In this document: in pieces, positions 36,182-61,600 of the stretch
How positions within the stretch are numbered: the first letter of the stretch is position 1
Layout: each line of letters opens with the position of its first letter
Assembly (NCBI GenBank): GCA_031216445.1
Contig: CM062214.1
Coordinates: 19,583,001-19,647,000, forward strand
Origin: Lateolabrax maculatus
Lineage: Eukaryota > Chordata > Actinopteri > Acropomatiformes > Lateolabracidae
Length of the DNA stretch: 64,000 nucleotides
Direction of reading: 5' to 3'
The notes under the pieces: model-generated
What the model was told of the DNA's origin: nothing
The model's database searches: none
What the model saw: the letters and a program-made list of their open reading frames with translations, nothing else
Program-made: the position numbers and the translations under genes

Positions 36182-36800
36182 TCAATAGGAAGATGGAAAG
36201 GAGAGTTTTCCCTCCTTGTACAAAGGTTCCTGTGAAGAAAAAACAAATTCTGGATAAGCTCATTGCCACCCATGTATATGATAGAAAATGTAGGTATATT
36301 GTATATGATTAGTAAAGTTTTAGTGGTTTGCTCACAGCAAGTTCCTTCTCATCGTCCTCCTTGTCAGCGTCCCCCCAGTCTTCCTGTTCCTCTGCGGGGT
36401 CGTAGCTGTACAGAGGAATCAGCCTGTGGCGCAGCTCATCTAATCTGAAGCAAAACATATAAAAGAAACCAAACTGTGACGGAACATAACGTACAAGATA
36501 CAAATTGATCTGAAAGTGATGTTTAAATTCCAGAAAGCAACTTACCTTGATCTCCTCCTGATATAAACAACCTGAAGGAAGCAAAACAATGAAAACTTAA
36601 AAACAAACCTATGATGCAGTTGTGAGAAGTTAATTTTGCAGAACTGTCCTTACCATTGCCACTACACATCCAATCAGTGTGAGTAGAACCAAAGGGATGA
36701 GGGCATAGTAACCAGGAAATCCAGGTTTGGGGTTTAGGGGTAAAATGTGGGGAGTTGTGTGGTTGGAATGCATTTCTTTCTGCTCAACAAACTCCTTCAT
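36182..36800 (-). CDS. small single-pass membrane protein, SMIM29/C3orf18 family
   Basis: Four exons on the minus strand: 36654-36800, 36546-36571, 36336-36444 and 36182-36229, joining in frame to 109 residues. The ATG at 36800 is the first after an in-frame stop; an internal ATG at 36773 would give 100 residues. The protein has a short N-terminus with an NHT sequon, one membrane segment (YYALIPLVLLTLIGCVVAMVV), then a basic YIRRRSRLDELRHRLIPLYS stretch and YDPAEEQ. The order membrane segment - K/R cluster - L-x-x-LRH-x-L-x-P-x-Y-x-x-DP-x-EE is that of human SMIM29 and C3orf18, whose function is not known. The last exon is supported by a strong acceptor (ttttttcttcacag). Reading on past 36336 instead would end at 36309. 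Confidence 0.75.
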
Positions 36801-36964
36801 ACACCCCTCTGCTCAGTGCACCTCAGCTGACACCTTTGTGACACATTCAGTGGAGTGCTGCTGCTGTCATACCCACTGAAAGGCCACGTTGGGCTTTCTC
36901 AACCCCAGGAAGACTCGTAAATATTTCTATAGAGAGTCGGACGGAGCACAGTTTACTCAGAGAT

Positions 36965-37275
36965 TTACAATCTAAGAATCAGTATGTACAACTGGGCTTT
37001 AAGTGTTTCAACAGAACTCACTAGAAAGTTGATGATAGTACAAAGGATGCCTTTCACAACGTCCCAAACATTCCTCAGCTAAAAAAAAGTGAACTAATTT
37101 AATCTTACCTTATGTGTCATGTCTACCTGAACTCACAACATTTCCTTCTTGCTGCTTTCATTTCACATTTCACAGGAGCACAGTCCTGACATACCTCAAC
37201 CTGCTCAATGACATTCCTGAGTGAGGAGTGGATATGATGAAGTCTGTCGGTTTTTATGACAAACACATCGAAATC
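36965..37275 (-). CDS. unrecognised small gene or upstream exons (three phase-0 exons)
   Basis: Minus-strand exons 37195-37275 (81 nt), 37109-37126 (18 nt) and 36965-37078 (114 nt, ending TAA). Each is flanked by AG and GT (ttcag/gtatgt, gttcag/gtaaga, ttttttttag), and all three join at phase 0. The product begins DFDVFVIKTDRLHHIHSSLR, continues NVIEQVEVDMTHKLRNVWDV and ends in a hydrophobic stretch (GILCTIINFLVSSV..LYILILRL). No start codon or first exon was found; a start would have to lie above 37275. I recognise no family. Alternatively the third exon uses a gtgagt donor after 37022 and splices at phase 0 to an acceptor exposing 36779, which would make these exons an N-terminal extension of the neighbouring membrane protein. 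Confidence 0.35.
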
Positions 37276-37544
37276 CTGAAAGTTTTCCAGTAGGAGTAAT
37301 TATTGCAGAATAGTATATTGTGGCAATTGCTTTAATAATGGTCAAAATGAAATAATATGATGTTGTGAACTAATTTCTCTCTACAGCCAGAGCATACACA
37401 CATGTAATGGTCCCTTCCCTCCAGCAGAGGGTGAGTTGATGTGGGCTGCAGGAGGAGGAGAAGGGGAGGGACAGTGGCTGGGTTGAGGAAACACAGATAG
37501 GAAGCCTGCCAGATCTTGTAGATTACAGGTCGAACTCGCTAAGC

Positions 37545-37595
37545 ATGGCTTCAGTCAAGCATTCACCACATCAGCACAGGATGGGAGCTGTGAGG
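37545..37595 (+). other. possible 5' exon upstream of PIK3C2G
   Basis: An ATG at 37545 opens 17 codons ending AGG|gtaagt, a consensus donor. Joined to the nearest plausible acceptor before the main ATG (tccag, resuming near 38133) the frame stops after six more codons, so it would act as 5' UTR with a short upstream frame. Tentative. Confidence 0.3.
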
Positions 37596-37686
37596 GTAAG
37601 TTACCAACAAAAAAAAGTTCTGAATACTTTGCAGTAAGATTAAGTTTAGTATTTGGAGCTAATCTAAAACTGCCAACGGTGTGTGG

Positions 37687-37687
<1 letters not shown>

Positions 37688-37722
<35 letters not shown>
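37688..37722. repeat. (GT)n-(GA)n microsatellite
   Basis: GTGTGTGT followed by about 12 GA units, upstream of the PIK3C2G start exon. Confidence 0.85.
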
Positions 37723-38158
37723 GGGAGTATTTTTAGTCAATGTGAAATCTTTAGTAATCTGTAATATTTTATTTTTTTCTTCTGGATCACAGTTTTCACT
37801 GAACAGAATTTTAATTTCAGTTAACTCAGGTTAATTTCCTCAGGTATAACATAATGAAAATGGTGGTATTGAAGACTTCAGACGTGTGCCAAAGTATTGC
37901 CATAGATGTGGCGCGCACCGGTAGATTTCCTGTTAAGATTTGAAAGCTTGTTAATTATTAGACCAACATAAACCCTGAGGCTCGGTTAGACTCCAGTCAT
38001 AAAACCGCTTACTTGTCCTGCCTGCGTAAGTCTCATACAGAGGATTTTTCTTGTCATTATACCACACAGTTCGGCATTTTGCCATGCAACGAAGTGAAGA
38101 CGTGCTGAGAGCCTCAAACTGCACCATCCAGGAGGACTTGTACAATTCTTAAAATGTG

Positions 38159-50347
<12,189 letters not shown>

Positions 50348-51823
50348 CCTCAGTGAGCTGCACTGTAGGCCTGCTGCCAGCAGGGGGTGCAACCACACTG
50401 AGGGAAAGAATCAATCAAACTATTTGTCAGACTGCATGAGTGAGACAAATTTACCTGAGCAGAGGAACTGTGCCGTCTCATTTATACCTATTAATCAGAT
50501 GCAAATTAACCTCTCTCCAGAGTTTAATATGCTCGTAGTGGATGTTGTATTTGGATGAAGTTACAAGGCTGAGTGAAAGACTCAGGGAAGGGGACTGTTT
50601 ACTATGTAAAGCACAATTTATGCATGAAGGACATTTGCAAATTAGTCAGATTTTTGGTTGTGGCCTCGTTGACAGATGAAGGAAAGAAACTTTTATTTTC
50701 ATACTTTCTTTTCGATTTGTTTGTACTTGAACTTTATTTTCTTAACTGTGAGTCAAAACTGTCCTTGTAAATGTGTGTGGTCTACACTGTGGATGTGACA
50801 GATTTAAAGAAGAGGTGATGCAGTGCTGTTAGGAGCTGCCTGCCTGATACCTGCCCAGACTGTGTGTGTTTGTCCCTTTGGGCTGTGTCAACTGGATGTC
50901 CTTGACCAGTGTAATTGGAGGCGGGAGGTAGGAGGGTGAGGAGACTGTGTGAGCAGGATGACAACTCTGCCTCTCTGGCCCGAGGGGCTGAGTTAACACT
51001 CTCCCCCTCGCTTCATCCTTTGTCTTATCCATCAGTGGCATTCAAACACAGTTATGCACATGCATGCACAAACAAATACCCCTGAAAAAGAACCTCCACA
51101 CACACAGTCTTACTAGGGCTAAGATAGGTTCATGTTATCTTAATGCCATCCTCCCCCTGACAGGCCTGCTGACCCGTACTCTCCTCCGCCTCATTCATGA
51201 GATTTAGTAATGAACGAGGATAGAAATAGACTTCCCTGCACTGGATTTGGTTCAATAATGTATACCTCTGTGAATGCTATTTCTATTATTCCCTGCTGGA
51301 TCTCTCACAGTGAAGTAGGCACGGAAGAAAATGCTGGCTGCTACTGTTTCATAGTAGCATTCATGGAGTATTAATGTATCCTGGCGTCAATCATCAGTTT
51401 CACACCTAATACAAGAATTCTATCTATTGCTTTGGAATAGATGATTAATCCAAAAAACAACACTGTGTCTTGTGGTTGGGTAAGATCTTCTTATATACTC
51501 TACCACAATAATTGCACTTTGCATCAATTATTAATTGTATGATAAGAATCTAATATCCTACACCAGGGATTTCTCCAGCAGAGTTATTCTTTGTTAGTGT
51601 CTTTTCAACCCTGCTGGAACCTTCTGGTCTTTTCCTCTGCAGCACAGAGTGCAGGCAGTAGAGAAAAGGCACATCTATTTTCTGACAATAAAACTGGTAT
51701 TTATATCTGAGGAAATGGTGCTTTTGATTTATTTATATATTTTTGTTGTTGTTGCTGCATCAGCCACGCTTCTGTATCGGTTGGCGGGGTGTGTGTGCGT
51801 GAGTCTGATATGGAGAGCTGTTT
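50348..51823. other. 3' UTR of pik3c2g and convergent intergenic region
   Basis: No coding signal found. A plus-strand AATAAA at 51687-51692 is the only clear poly(A) signal for pik3c2g, implying a UTR of about 1.34 kb. A minus-strand AATAAA (tttatt at 51728-51733) lies about 90 bases after the PLCZ1 stop. Confidence 0.55.
51728..51733 (-). terminator. candidate poly(A) signal of plcz1
   Basis: tttatt on the plus strand (AATAAA on minus), about 90 bases past the plcz1 stop; it lies about 40 bases beyond the plus-strand AATAAA assigned to pik3c2g. Confidence 0.5.
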
Positions 51824-54800
51824 TCAGGAATACCAAACAAAGACGAAGAGGGAGGCTGGGTCCAGGCTGCATCCGTCTCGGGACCGGAGAGGCACCCAGC
51901 GGTAGCCTGGAGGCGGAGAGGGAAGGGGGGGCGTGAAAAGAAATGTATCTATAGCTGCTAAATACATGAGCATCATAAAGATACGCGGAAGCATTTCCAT
52001 AAACACTCGAACACAGAGCACAGACCAACCTTCAGTAATGCTGACACTGTGAATGAAGGGAAATACAATGATGGTCACACCATGTCACCTGATGTAATTT
52101 AGCTCTTCATCTGACTCCCAACCCCCCACCCTCTCTTGCTCTTTCTGCCTCTGTGGCTCACCTTTCTTCAGGCTGGTGAAGGGCAGGGTGTACTGGCCCA
52201 CAAAATCACTGCTGAGAAGGCCAGTCTGGTCTCGGACACAGAAGTGGACGAGGCACAGCTCAGGGACTCTGATGCTGAGGTTCATGTCAGCATCCCAGTG
52301 AGGGTTCAAAGCTGTTATGATAATCAGTAAGCATCAATAGGTTTAGTTAAAGCAGCTATAATCAACATTTTTATGTACATTTAGTTGCCAGGTAGTGTTG
52401 GAGTTGGTGGAGACAAAAAACATCTAAAAGAGAGCAAATTTTTGACTTATTCACCTCAACTCCAAATGAACGCTAATGTTACTCCGTGTCTAAGGATAAT
52501 ATGTTCTGTCAGTGTTGTATTTGAAGCTTGTTTCTGTAGCCCCAAAGTGGGCCAAAAATCATTTACTGGAGGTTTCACATACACATATATCAAACTTACT
52601 TTATTATAAAGCCAAATCTGTAGATGCAAGTTAAACTAAAGCCTTTCTGCAAGACTTGTTTTGACAGATGATATTCAAGATGTCACTGATGAGGCTCTCA
52701 TGCTTTAACTTTCGCAGCCTAAGCTCTTCTTTATTCACGGTGCTCTGAAGGCTTAGGATCCTCACAGCAGAGGACATACAGACAGAGCAGAGTTACCATA
52801 ACCAGTAAGAGGAAGAGACCAACAGAAATGTTGCTGTGAAAAACTCATTTGTTCACAGTCATGCTTGCGGCTATGTGAAGCTATACTTGGTGCTTTGAGC
52901 CACATGCTCACATTCTCACTGACATGCTCATTCATCCTGTAGGGGACTGTATGTCGACAACATTTCATCTTAATCTGTTGTTAAGATATTTCAGTCTGGA
53001 CCAGTGGTGAACTGACCGACAACTGACATTGCCGTGTTTAGAGTAAATAAATAATTATCAGACCCACAATAACATCCCTATCATGATGATGATGATAATA
53101 CATGACAAGTGTTATTTGGGTGCAATTTTACAGTGACAAATGAGGAGAGCACACGTAGATAACTAACTAGTCAGCTCTGCTGCAATTCTCAATCCATTTC
53201 TGATTCTAAAAATTCAATTTTTCTCAAGTTCCTCTGTTACATCCAGGTTTTAATCTAAATCCACATTCATTTGTATTCACCAGTGACCTTATCAGTTTCA
53301 TAGTGTGAACCGATTTTATGATTTATGCTCATGCATAAGTGCTCTGCACCCTCCAGGACTCTTACTATCTCTAACACCCTCTCTCTCTCTCTCCTCCTCT
53401 CCTTCTTTGTTTCATCTCAGCAGCAGCAATACGGTGTTGTATCTCATCAATGTTATGTCTTGATATTAAGTTAATTCTCATGTTGCCATTTAAAAAAACG
53501 AAAGTGCCAAATCAAATGCTGCAAACATACAGTATGTTCTGTAGTGAACACCAGCTGAAATATGAGAAGTCGACAGCTGAAGGATTAGCTTGCACACTTT
53601 AAAGTCTAATGACAGACTTCTTATTATAAACAATAACAAACTGGCCCTAGTCATTATGACTGTTGGTGATATGTTAAAGTTATCACTATAACACTTCATC
53701 CTGTGACTGCCGATTAACCTTTTTTGTCATTCTTAAATTCTAGGAAAATTGAAAGTTAAACACTTTGAGTTAAGTCTCAAAAAGTAGAGCTTAGACAGTC
53801 AAGCTTTGATGTCCTAACAATGCCAAGTACAGTTGGCCTTGCGGTACTTACAGTTGTTTTTGACAGTATGTGTGTTTTTTTTGCGCGAGTCAGATGGGGT
53901 CCCATGAATCTCCACTCTCACAAAGGGGTCCAGAGCTTTGCCACTCCTGGGGACTGGTAGGTTGGAACCACTGATCACCTGTAGATAGACACACACAGAG
54001 ATGCAGTATGGATGGTCACATAGGGGTTGTATGAGAATGTAATTGATATCAGGGATGAACAGTAAATTTAATAGAGAGGAGAAAACTGGAGAGCCAGTAA
54101 GGGTAGAGAAGAGAAGACGAGAGGAGAGGAGGGATGTAATTACACTAGTCTGGAGAGAGGCAGGCTTATCTGCAGTCCTCTCACACTGAGCCTTCCCTTC
54201 CCTGGCTCTGATCAAAGACAAACCTGCATGTACTTATCACGACATGCCCCGCTTGGCACTGATGGAGTTCTACAGTGTCCGGCCCAAAATTACAGTCCCT
54301 TTCCTCTCCTAAAGCCATGCTGCAAAACGCCCTGCATGATGCTCATCCACAGTTACAATGGTCTTTACTTGAGTGAGTGTACAGATAGCAGTTTGGATTT
54401 CATAAAGGTTTTGTTATTGAAAAAAAGACCATTGCTTATAGTTGACAGTTTTATGCTAAATAGACTCATGAAAGCTCAAGGGGAAATATTGTTTTCCCGA
54501 GCAGATGAATAATTTACTGTTTAAAGATTGAAAACTCGACCCTACCTAAGTTACAACTCTGAATGCTACTCATGACTCTGATTCCCGCTGAGTTGAGAGC
54601 GGAGTCTGATTGCAGGATTTTCCCTGAAGTGATCAAGTAATACACAATGATGATGTGAATAAATAAAGGAGAGGTTTTTCCCAGGGCATCCAAAATCAGA
54701 GCACATCACATTTATATTTCATGCACTGTGCTGGAAGGATGTACAGTGTGTGCATACTCCATTCAAAGAAAATGTGTGATGTGCTTTTGTTTAACTTGTG

Positions 54801-57800
54801 AGAGTCTATACCTCCTCATGAACTGATTAACAATATTTAACAATATATGACAATAGTTCCTTCATAGGAGAACTGCATAATCAAGAATCATAGTAGGCAT
54901 ACTGTAGGACTTTAAAGCAAGAAATTTAATTATGTGAATTCTTAAACTGGTGTTACTGGTTACATTTAGAACTGTTGACTGACCGAGCCAGGTCCACTGA
55001 GGAAATAGTCCAAGATCAACGACTGGATCCGGTTGGAAAAAACACATAGACTGATTTGCAGTCAGTTATTGTCATTTGGATAAACCGACCCTTTAAGAGG
55101 GATGAGTCATAGCTCTTCCTGAGACTGATTCCAACACAGTAGCTATGGTGTTTCCTTGTCAACCTCTTCTGCATTAAGTCTGTATGAGTCCCATGTGATC
55201 CCAGTCAATTCCACATATTGTCTTTGCAGTACAGTATAAAGCCTCAGATATCTCTGAGTCCCACCATTATGTTCTATACACAAGAGCAAACTGTTGTATC
55301 TCTGTAATTGGACTTAGAAGAGTTAGTGTGTGGCTGTCGTCCTTATGCAATATTAAAGAAACATGACTTGATGTGACTGTGTTCTTTTCCCGCTTCATTC
55401 CTCCTTTGACATGTGGCTTAGATACAGTACAATATAAGTGTTGCTATTACTGTCCCCCAAGATGCTTAAAACAATGGAAAAGGGATAATTTATTAATTGG
55501 ACCCTGGGTCTAATTTGCATTAGATCTCCCCTCTCTCTCCTTTCCTTTTACTTTCTTAGCGAGATAATCTAATTAAACGGAGAAACTCGCAGGGAGTATT
55601 ACATCATTGTTGGTTCACAGCATCCGGCAGGAAAGCATTTGTCTGGAGGCAAAGAGTAAGATGGGCTCTGCTACACAATCACTAGATTGTGAGGCATAGG
55701 CACACACATACATGCACGTAAAGAACACACACAGTCATGTAACATTACACCTTAATCCGTAAATCCACCCAGTGTGGATTATTCAGCGTTCAGTGCTCCA
55801 TAGCTGTACCTTGAGCAGCAGGTGTGTGGGTTTGAGGCTGTGTTGGCTGCAGCCGGGATCAAAGCTCCTCTGACTGGACATGAGCACTGCCGGCTTCAGG
55901 ACGTATCCACAGCCCCCGTTGTCCTGGAAACGGCCATCGTTAAGATCCATAGGCAAGCCCAAAGACTGGAAATTGAGAGCCACTGCAAAACAACACGGGA
56001 CAATCTTGGAACAATGAAAACGAGGAGCCACAGAGCAGTGGCAAAATTGAGGATGCTTAAAGCTTGTTAAGATAAAACGAGCAGCAGGAGATGATCTCCT
56101 GCATACCTTCAGTTTTCTAAGGCTCTTGTTCATTCTGCAGAAGGGAGCTAAATTGTACAATGACTTGAAATGTTTCCGCAACAATGGCGCACATTGCATC
56201 AGGGACGGATTCAAAATCACCAACTGTGCAAGAAGTGCATCTGTAGTGGGTTTTCTGCAGTGCAAAGCTCTGTGTTGGCATGTGTGCTTCATACACCATG
56301 TCCTCAGTGTCATCAGTGACTACACATTTCAGACTGTCGGATAAAGAAAGCAGCAGATGTAATCCTTCTTACAGGTTTCACTTATGTTGCTGCAGGGTTG
56401 GACTGTAAATACTGTCGAGTCTGCAATAACAGAGATAAAAATACGCAAAAGAAAACTCCTTTCATTTTTACCTAACCAACACATTGCAATGCATCCTTCT
56501 CTATATTTTTATATACTTTTGCATATGTCTTTTCCAGTCTCCTGCAACTGTGAAAGGTGCCGATCACCATCTGCACAGCTGCCACCGTAGCACGTAGACA
56601 GTCTGCTCAGCTATCAGCAGGGCTGCACGTCAGAATCGGTGGCTGGCTGACTGAGCGTTGGAGACGGATGACGAGGACGTGTAATGACAGGCAGAGTGAC
56701 AAGAACACTGGCCAAGACAGTGCCAGACAGATCAGGGTTGTGACTTTTAGTTCATGGGTAACCACGCATTGCCAAAAGGCTTGAGGATATAAAGTTTATG
56801 AATTATTTTTTGAAGCATAGTTACTCGCAGGAGCACTGGTATGTGTGATAACAAGTCAAGCCCAATGCTAATGTCTGACTTAAAGAATTGATAACTGCAC
56901 AAAAAAACACTAAGCTGTGACCCAGACAAGGATGTAGTTCATAGGGAAAGAAACTGCTTGAGGAGGATGCAAATCGATTTAGAAAAGGTGTGATAAGGGC
57001 CAGGAGAAGACTTGCTTCGGGAAAAACACAGGACAGTGGAATGAAATGTTTCTTTCACTGCTAATCGACAGGACACTTGGCCAGGTGGTTCCCTTTGAAG
57101 TTTGACAATCTTAGTTTCCGGACGACTTTTCTCTCCGTTTGTAAAAAAAAGCTTGTAATGGATTGTGCTAGTTGTTCTGTGTGGCAAGAACATTTTGATT
57201 CCTGTTCAAGCGGCTGACACAAAGGAAGCAAAGAAATTATTTTTTCATGTCTTTTTTGAATGCAATGGAAACATCAAGGAAATCTAATTACCCCTTTTTA
57301 TTTTTACATATTTATTATTAGTGTGTGTGTGTGTATATATATGTGTGTGTATATATAAATATATATATGTATGTATATATATATATATATGCATGTGGGT
57401 ATATGTATGAACCTTTACTGAACACTTTACGTGTGTATACAGACTGTGTTATGAGTACGTTCTCCTATTTTGGACATTTATATACTCGCTCTCTCCAGCT
57501 CACCGAGCTGTGATCCGACGTTCCAAAACTCCTGAGGGTTGTAGTTGGACGAAGACGTCCTCGAGCCTGCTGGATAAATCCTGCTGAGGAACTTCTGGTT
57601 ATGCTGAACAAAATCTGCACCTGAGAGAGAGGACACACAAAACTCAAAGGTCAAACGTCTCACACATACTCATTAATGAGAAAGTCCACAGATTCAGACT
57701 TCAGAGATGTGACCCCTGCAATCCTGTACATTTTAGTCTAGCTATCTGACTTAAATTCGGTTTTGATGCCTAAATAATTGTCCTCATTCTGGATGGACTA

Positions 57801-58605
57801 AAAAAAACTGGCACACAGCTTCAGTCTGTGTGTGATCGTACTATACTTTAGCTGTGTAGCTTCCCTGCAGCGCTTGATGACAAGAGTCTACAAGGTTTTT
57901 ACAGCTCCAGCGTAACTGAGACTGTTCATGGACCCGGCCAACCAAGCCAACCAGCTCATAATGTAGCTGTGTGTCTGGAAAGTGTCATTCCTCTTCAGCA
58001 GGAGCAGATCTGATTTCTCTACATCACTCTGTTTCTCCAATATACTGCCGCACAGCAGCGAAATGACAGTTTAACTGATTATCAGTTGATTCAAGCCTCT
58101 GTGGGCTCTTTCCACTTCCCCAACAGGGAGAGTATATACATTTCTGGGCTTGTGCTGTTGTGCTTTATTCCCTAAAAAGCACTCCCCTATGTCGTATATG
58201 TCATGTTCAATATGCCTTCGCTATTATGGAGGTTTATGGCACCAGACGTAATTGCATTTCTCATCCAAAGAGGACCTACATACGACTTCTCCTTTGGGCT
58301 TAATGTGATTATACTGTAGATCATGTGAATCTGCTTGGCTCATCAGAACTATATTTTGTAATATTTGCAATAAATTATACACTTTCCTCAATACCTCAAA
58401 ATCAGGCTTCCCTTTCCATTCCCAGAGTTTCAACTCCATACATTTTACCTGAGGCTTTGGCTAGCTTGCGAGCTTTCTTCTCTGCCATAGATGTGTTCTC
58501 ATAGTAGTTCTGATTGTCCTTGGAATGACTGAAGCTGATGAACTTGACAGACCTGGTGTATATGACCAGGTCAGATAAAGCCTCTGTCACCACCACCTTA
58601 TTCTT
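51824..58605 (-). CDS. plcz1: plcz1 exons: Y domain and C2 domain
   Basis: Exons 58449-58605 ([18 protein letters not shown]), 57504-57620 ([20 protein letters not shown]), 55810-55982 ([14 protein letters not shown]), 53852-53978 ([20 protein letters not shown]), 52162-52311 ([17 protein letters not shown]) and 51824-51906 ([15 protein letters not shown]). The start of the first could be 58602 instead of 58605 because AAG is repeated at the acceptor. Phases agree throughout. Confidence 0.88.
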
Positions 58606-61600
58606 CTATTCATTGCATTTAGGGTAGAGAGGAAGACAAACCAAAGAAAGCATTAACCAAATTGCAACAAATAGTGTTGAAATTCCAAAGAGTACGAGAC
58701 TGAAGTGTTACCCGTTTGTCCCATCATCTTATTGGTTGCAGGGTACATTTACTGTAACTATATCTTTACAGTTTCTCCTCATACAAACAGTCTAAATCTG
58801 TTTGTGTTTTATGTTTCTTAAATCTAACTGACTTACTTCCGTCTTTGATCTTGCTTTTCTGGGAGACCAGAACTTTGCTTTGGTCGTATGATCCTCGTCC
58901 TCCTCATCATCCTCGTCCTCATCCTCGCCCTCATCTACACTCTCCTCTGCCTCTGTCCCTGCTGCATCCTCTGTTTTAATCTTAGGCTTTAACTTTTTAT
59001 TCTTGATGAGGATCTTATATTTCAGGTCCTGGCATCCCCGCAAAAACACATACAGTATGAATTCACACATGAATAAATGCAAAGGTACCTTAACCATGGG
59101 CGCATACATTCACCCCCACACTCACAGAACCATCCCACGGTTGCATCAGTCAAACAAACTCTGTTCCTGCACCTTCAAACTTAGGACACAAACATCAAAA
59201 CACTTGCTTTGCGCAAACCGCCCCCTCTCTGATTTGTCGAAAAGATGCTATTCTTCAAAGAGTCGCTCTGTAGCCACATCCACATCAGTATTTACACACA
59301 GTCAAGTTTGGAAAAAGACAATGAAAGAATAAAGCTGCAGGTGTACCAAATCACTCAATCACACATCTGCTGCTACATTGCACCCACCTGGCTCTAAATC
59401 TGTTAGAACTCTATAGGGCTCTTTTTATGCAGATGAGCAGCAATATGCTAAAAGTAAAAAACATTATGGTCTGGACTTGGAATCAGCTCCATGGTAAGCC
59501 ACACGACAGGACTGTCAGCATCACAAACTCTATACACAGGCAAAATATGCAAAATAATTACAGATCTGCCAACATTAACAACCTCTAAGAGTCCATATAA
59601 TATGAAAATGATAGGCTTCAGAGCTTCCTTTGGCACTGCACTCTTTCATTTTTCATTGCTGTTACACAAAATGATACAGTCTGGAGAGCTAGAACAGAGG
59701 CTTTGCTTATATTGATGTAATTTAGGATGTCATAATTAGGGTTTTTGAAGAGAATTTAGCCCATGCTTATGGTAGAAATAGAAAAAATTTTGTCTAATAA
59801 GTTGTTAATGATCAACAGCTTATTTCTAATCCTACAATAACACTGCATAATGGGAAAATACAGGGAAAACAATTGGGTTTTCCATCCTTCATGTGGCTTT
59901 GACGATTTGGTAAACAGAATTAAAACCTTTGATATAAGTGGTCAGAGTGGAGTATAGGGTAAATGAACACTTCTGAGTATCGCATATTGGTTACACTTTC
60001 ATAAGTGGATAGTAACTTGGGTGTGAAGCTGCATGATTGTGACACATGGACACTGATTCAGTTGCTGGGGGTTAATAGTCAGGATGAAAACAGTTAGTGC
60101 TAAGGTGCTAGTATATAGTGCTACTATATAAGCCCCCACATCCTCATCACAGTCACAAAGATAAAAAACAATATGGGGAAGAAAATCTTATATGCGCACT
60201 CTGGATCAAATCATTTTTTGTGGTAAATTCCTAAGCAGTAGAAGTCAGAGGCAGCAAACAAACTCCAGTGAGACATTGCACATTCATCCACACTCAGACA
60301 AAAACCCTTCATCCTTCTTCTCATATTCAATAGACTGGAGTGACTGTGCCAGTATCTTTCAGGCCAGTTGCTCAGTCATGGGTTGAGGCAAGCGCTTTAA
60401 GCGGAGAAGTCAGAACCCAAACAGGGTAATCTAAAATGCCGATCAGCTCAAGCGCCTCAGCACTCTTAAAATGATGGACACTTCTCAGGATCAACCACAT
60501 CACATTAGATTTTGTAAATCTCTCAGAGATTAAAGAGTCTTGCAAATGCAGATGTCCATCCACCCCTGCGTCCCAGTGGAGGAGAGAGGCACCGGAAGCC
60601 TCAGAAAGACACTAATGAGGCCCTCAGTGACGACGAAAAGGTCTAATTTTCTCCTTGTTTTGCTTTGCTATGACATACGATGAGGATTTATACATTCAAA
60701 CACTATCATCTCTCTGCCTGCACCACTCAGATAGCGGAGTCTTACATTTGGACTTGGGAGGTCTCCAGTGGTTTGGTGATCCAAGGGAGTTCTCAGCAGC
60801 TTGTCCCCCAGGATAGAGATGAGGTACTGGGCCATGACCTCCTGCTGCTCCTGGGAGCAATGGTTTTCTAATGATAGGATTACTGGGTAAGCAGACACCT
60901 GTCAAGAAATAATCACATTAAAAAAAAATCACGATTCAACCCCTATTTCCAACAATTAGCATCAACCTGGATCTAGTGCTCTCTCTGCAGGCTCTACGTT
61001 CTCCAGACACATAACAGAGAATGCCCCGAATCAAAGACAAGTTGCAAGCAAAGCAGAACTATCAGAGATGCTATTAATTAGAGCAAATGTAGCTAAGTAA
61101 GAACTCCTGGGGCCTTCAGAGGCAGGAGTGGCCACTGAATTACATGCCTGGGGTACCACTCCAGGATATATATGTCATGTAACATACTATATGCTGTTAC
61201 CTCGAAGGCATGTTGCTCCACAGTGGTGATGACATCCTTAAAGAGTATCTTGGTGGTCAGGGTGTAGCCATGGTAGACTACAGGCTCCATATCTGGCCCA
61301 TCCCAGCAGTCAATCTCCAGACAGCGACAGCCTTTCCTCAGAGCACTGTGCCACACACATGCACACCAACACAAGCACGTGCATACACATGGAGACACAT
61401 GCACACAAACTGAGTTGTGGCAAGGCTATGATAAGCACTTACAATGAACTGTGTGAAAAATTAGAAGAGAAGAGTTGAGGCACAAACTGAGCTATTTCGT
61501 TTTTCCATGCACACAGGTCAAACAAGTCAAGCCGTCATAACCACTTTCATACATGTAACAAATTACTGTATATCGATACATGTGAATAATGTGGAGCAAA

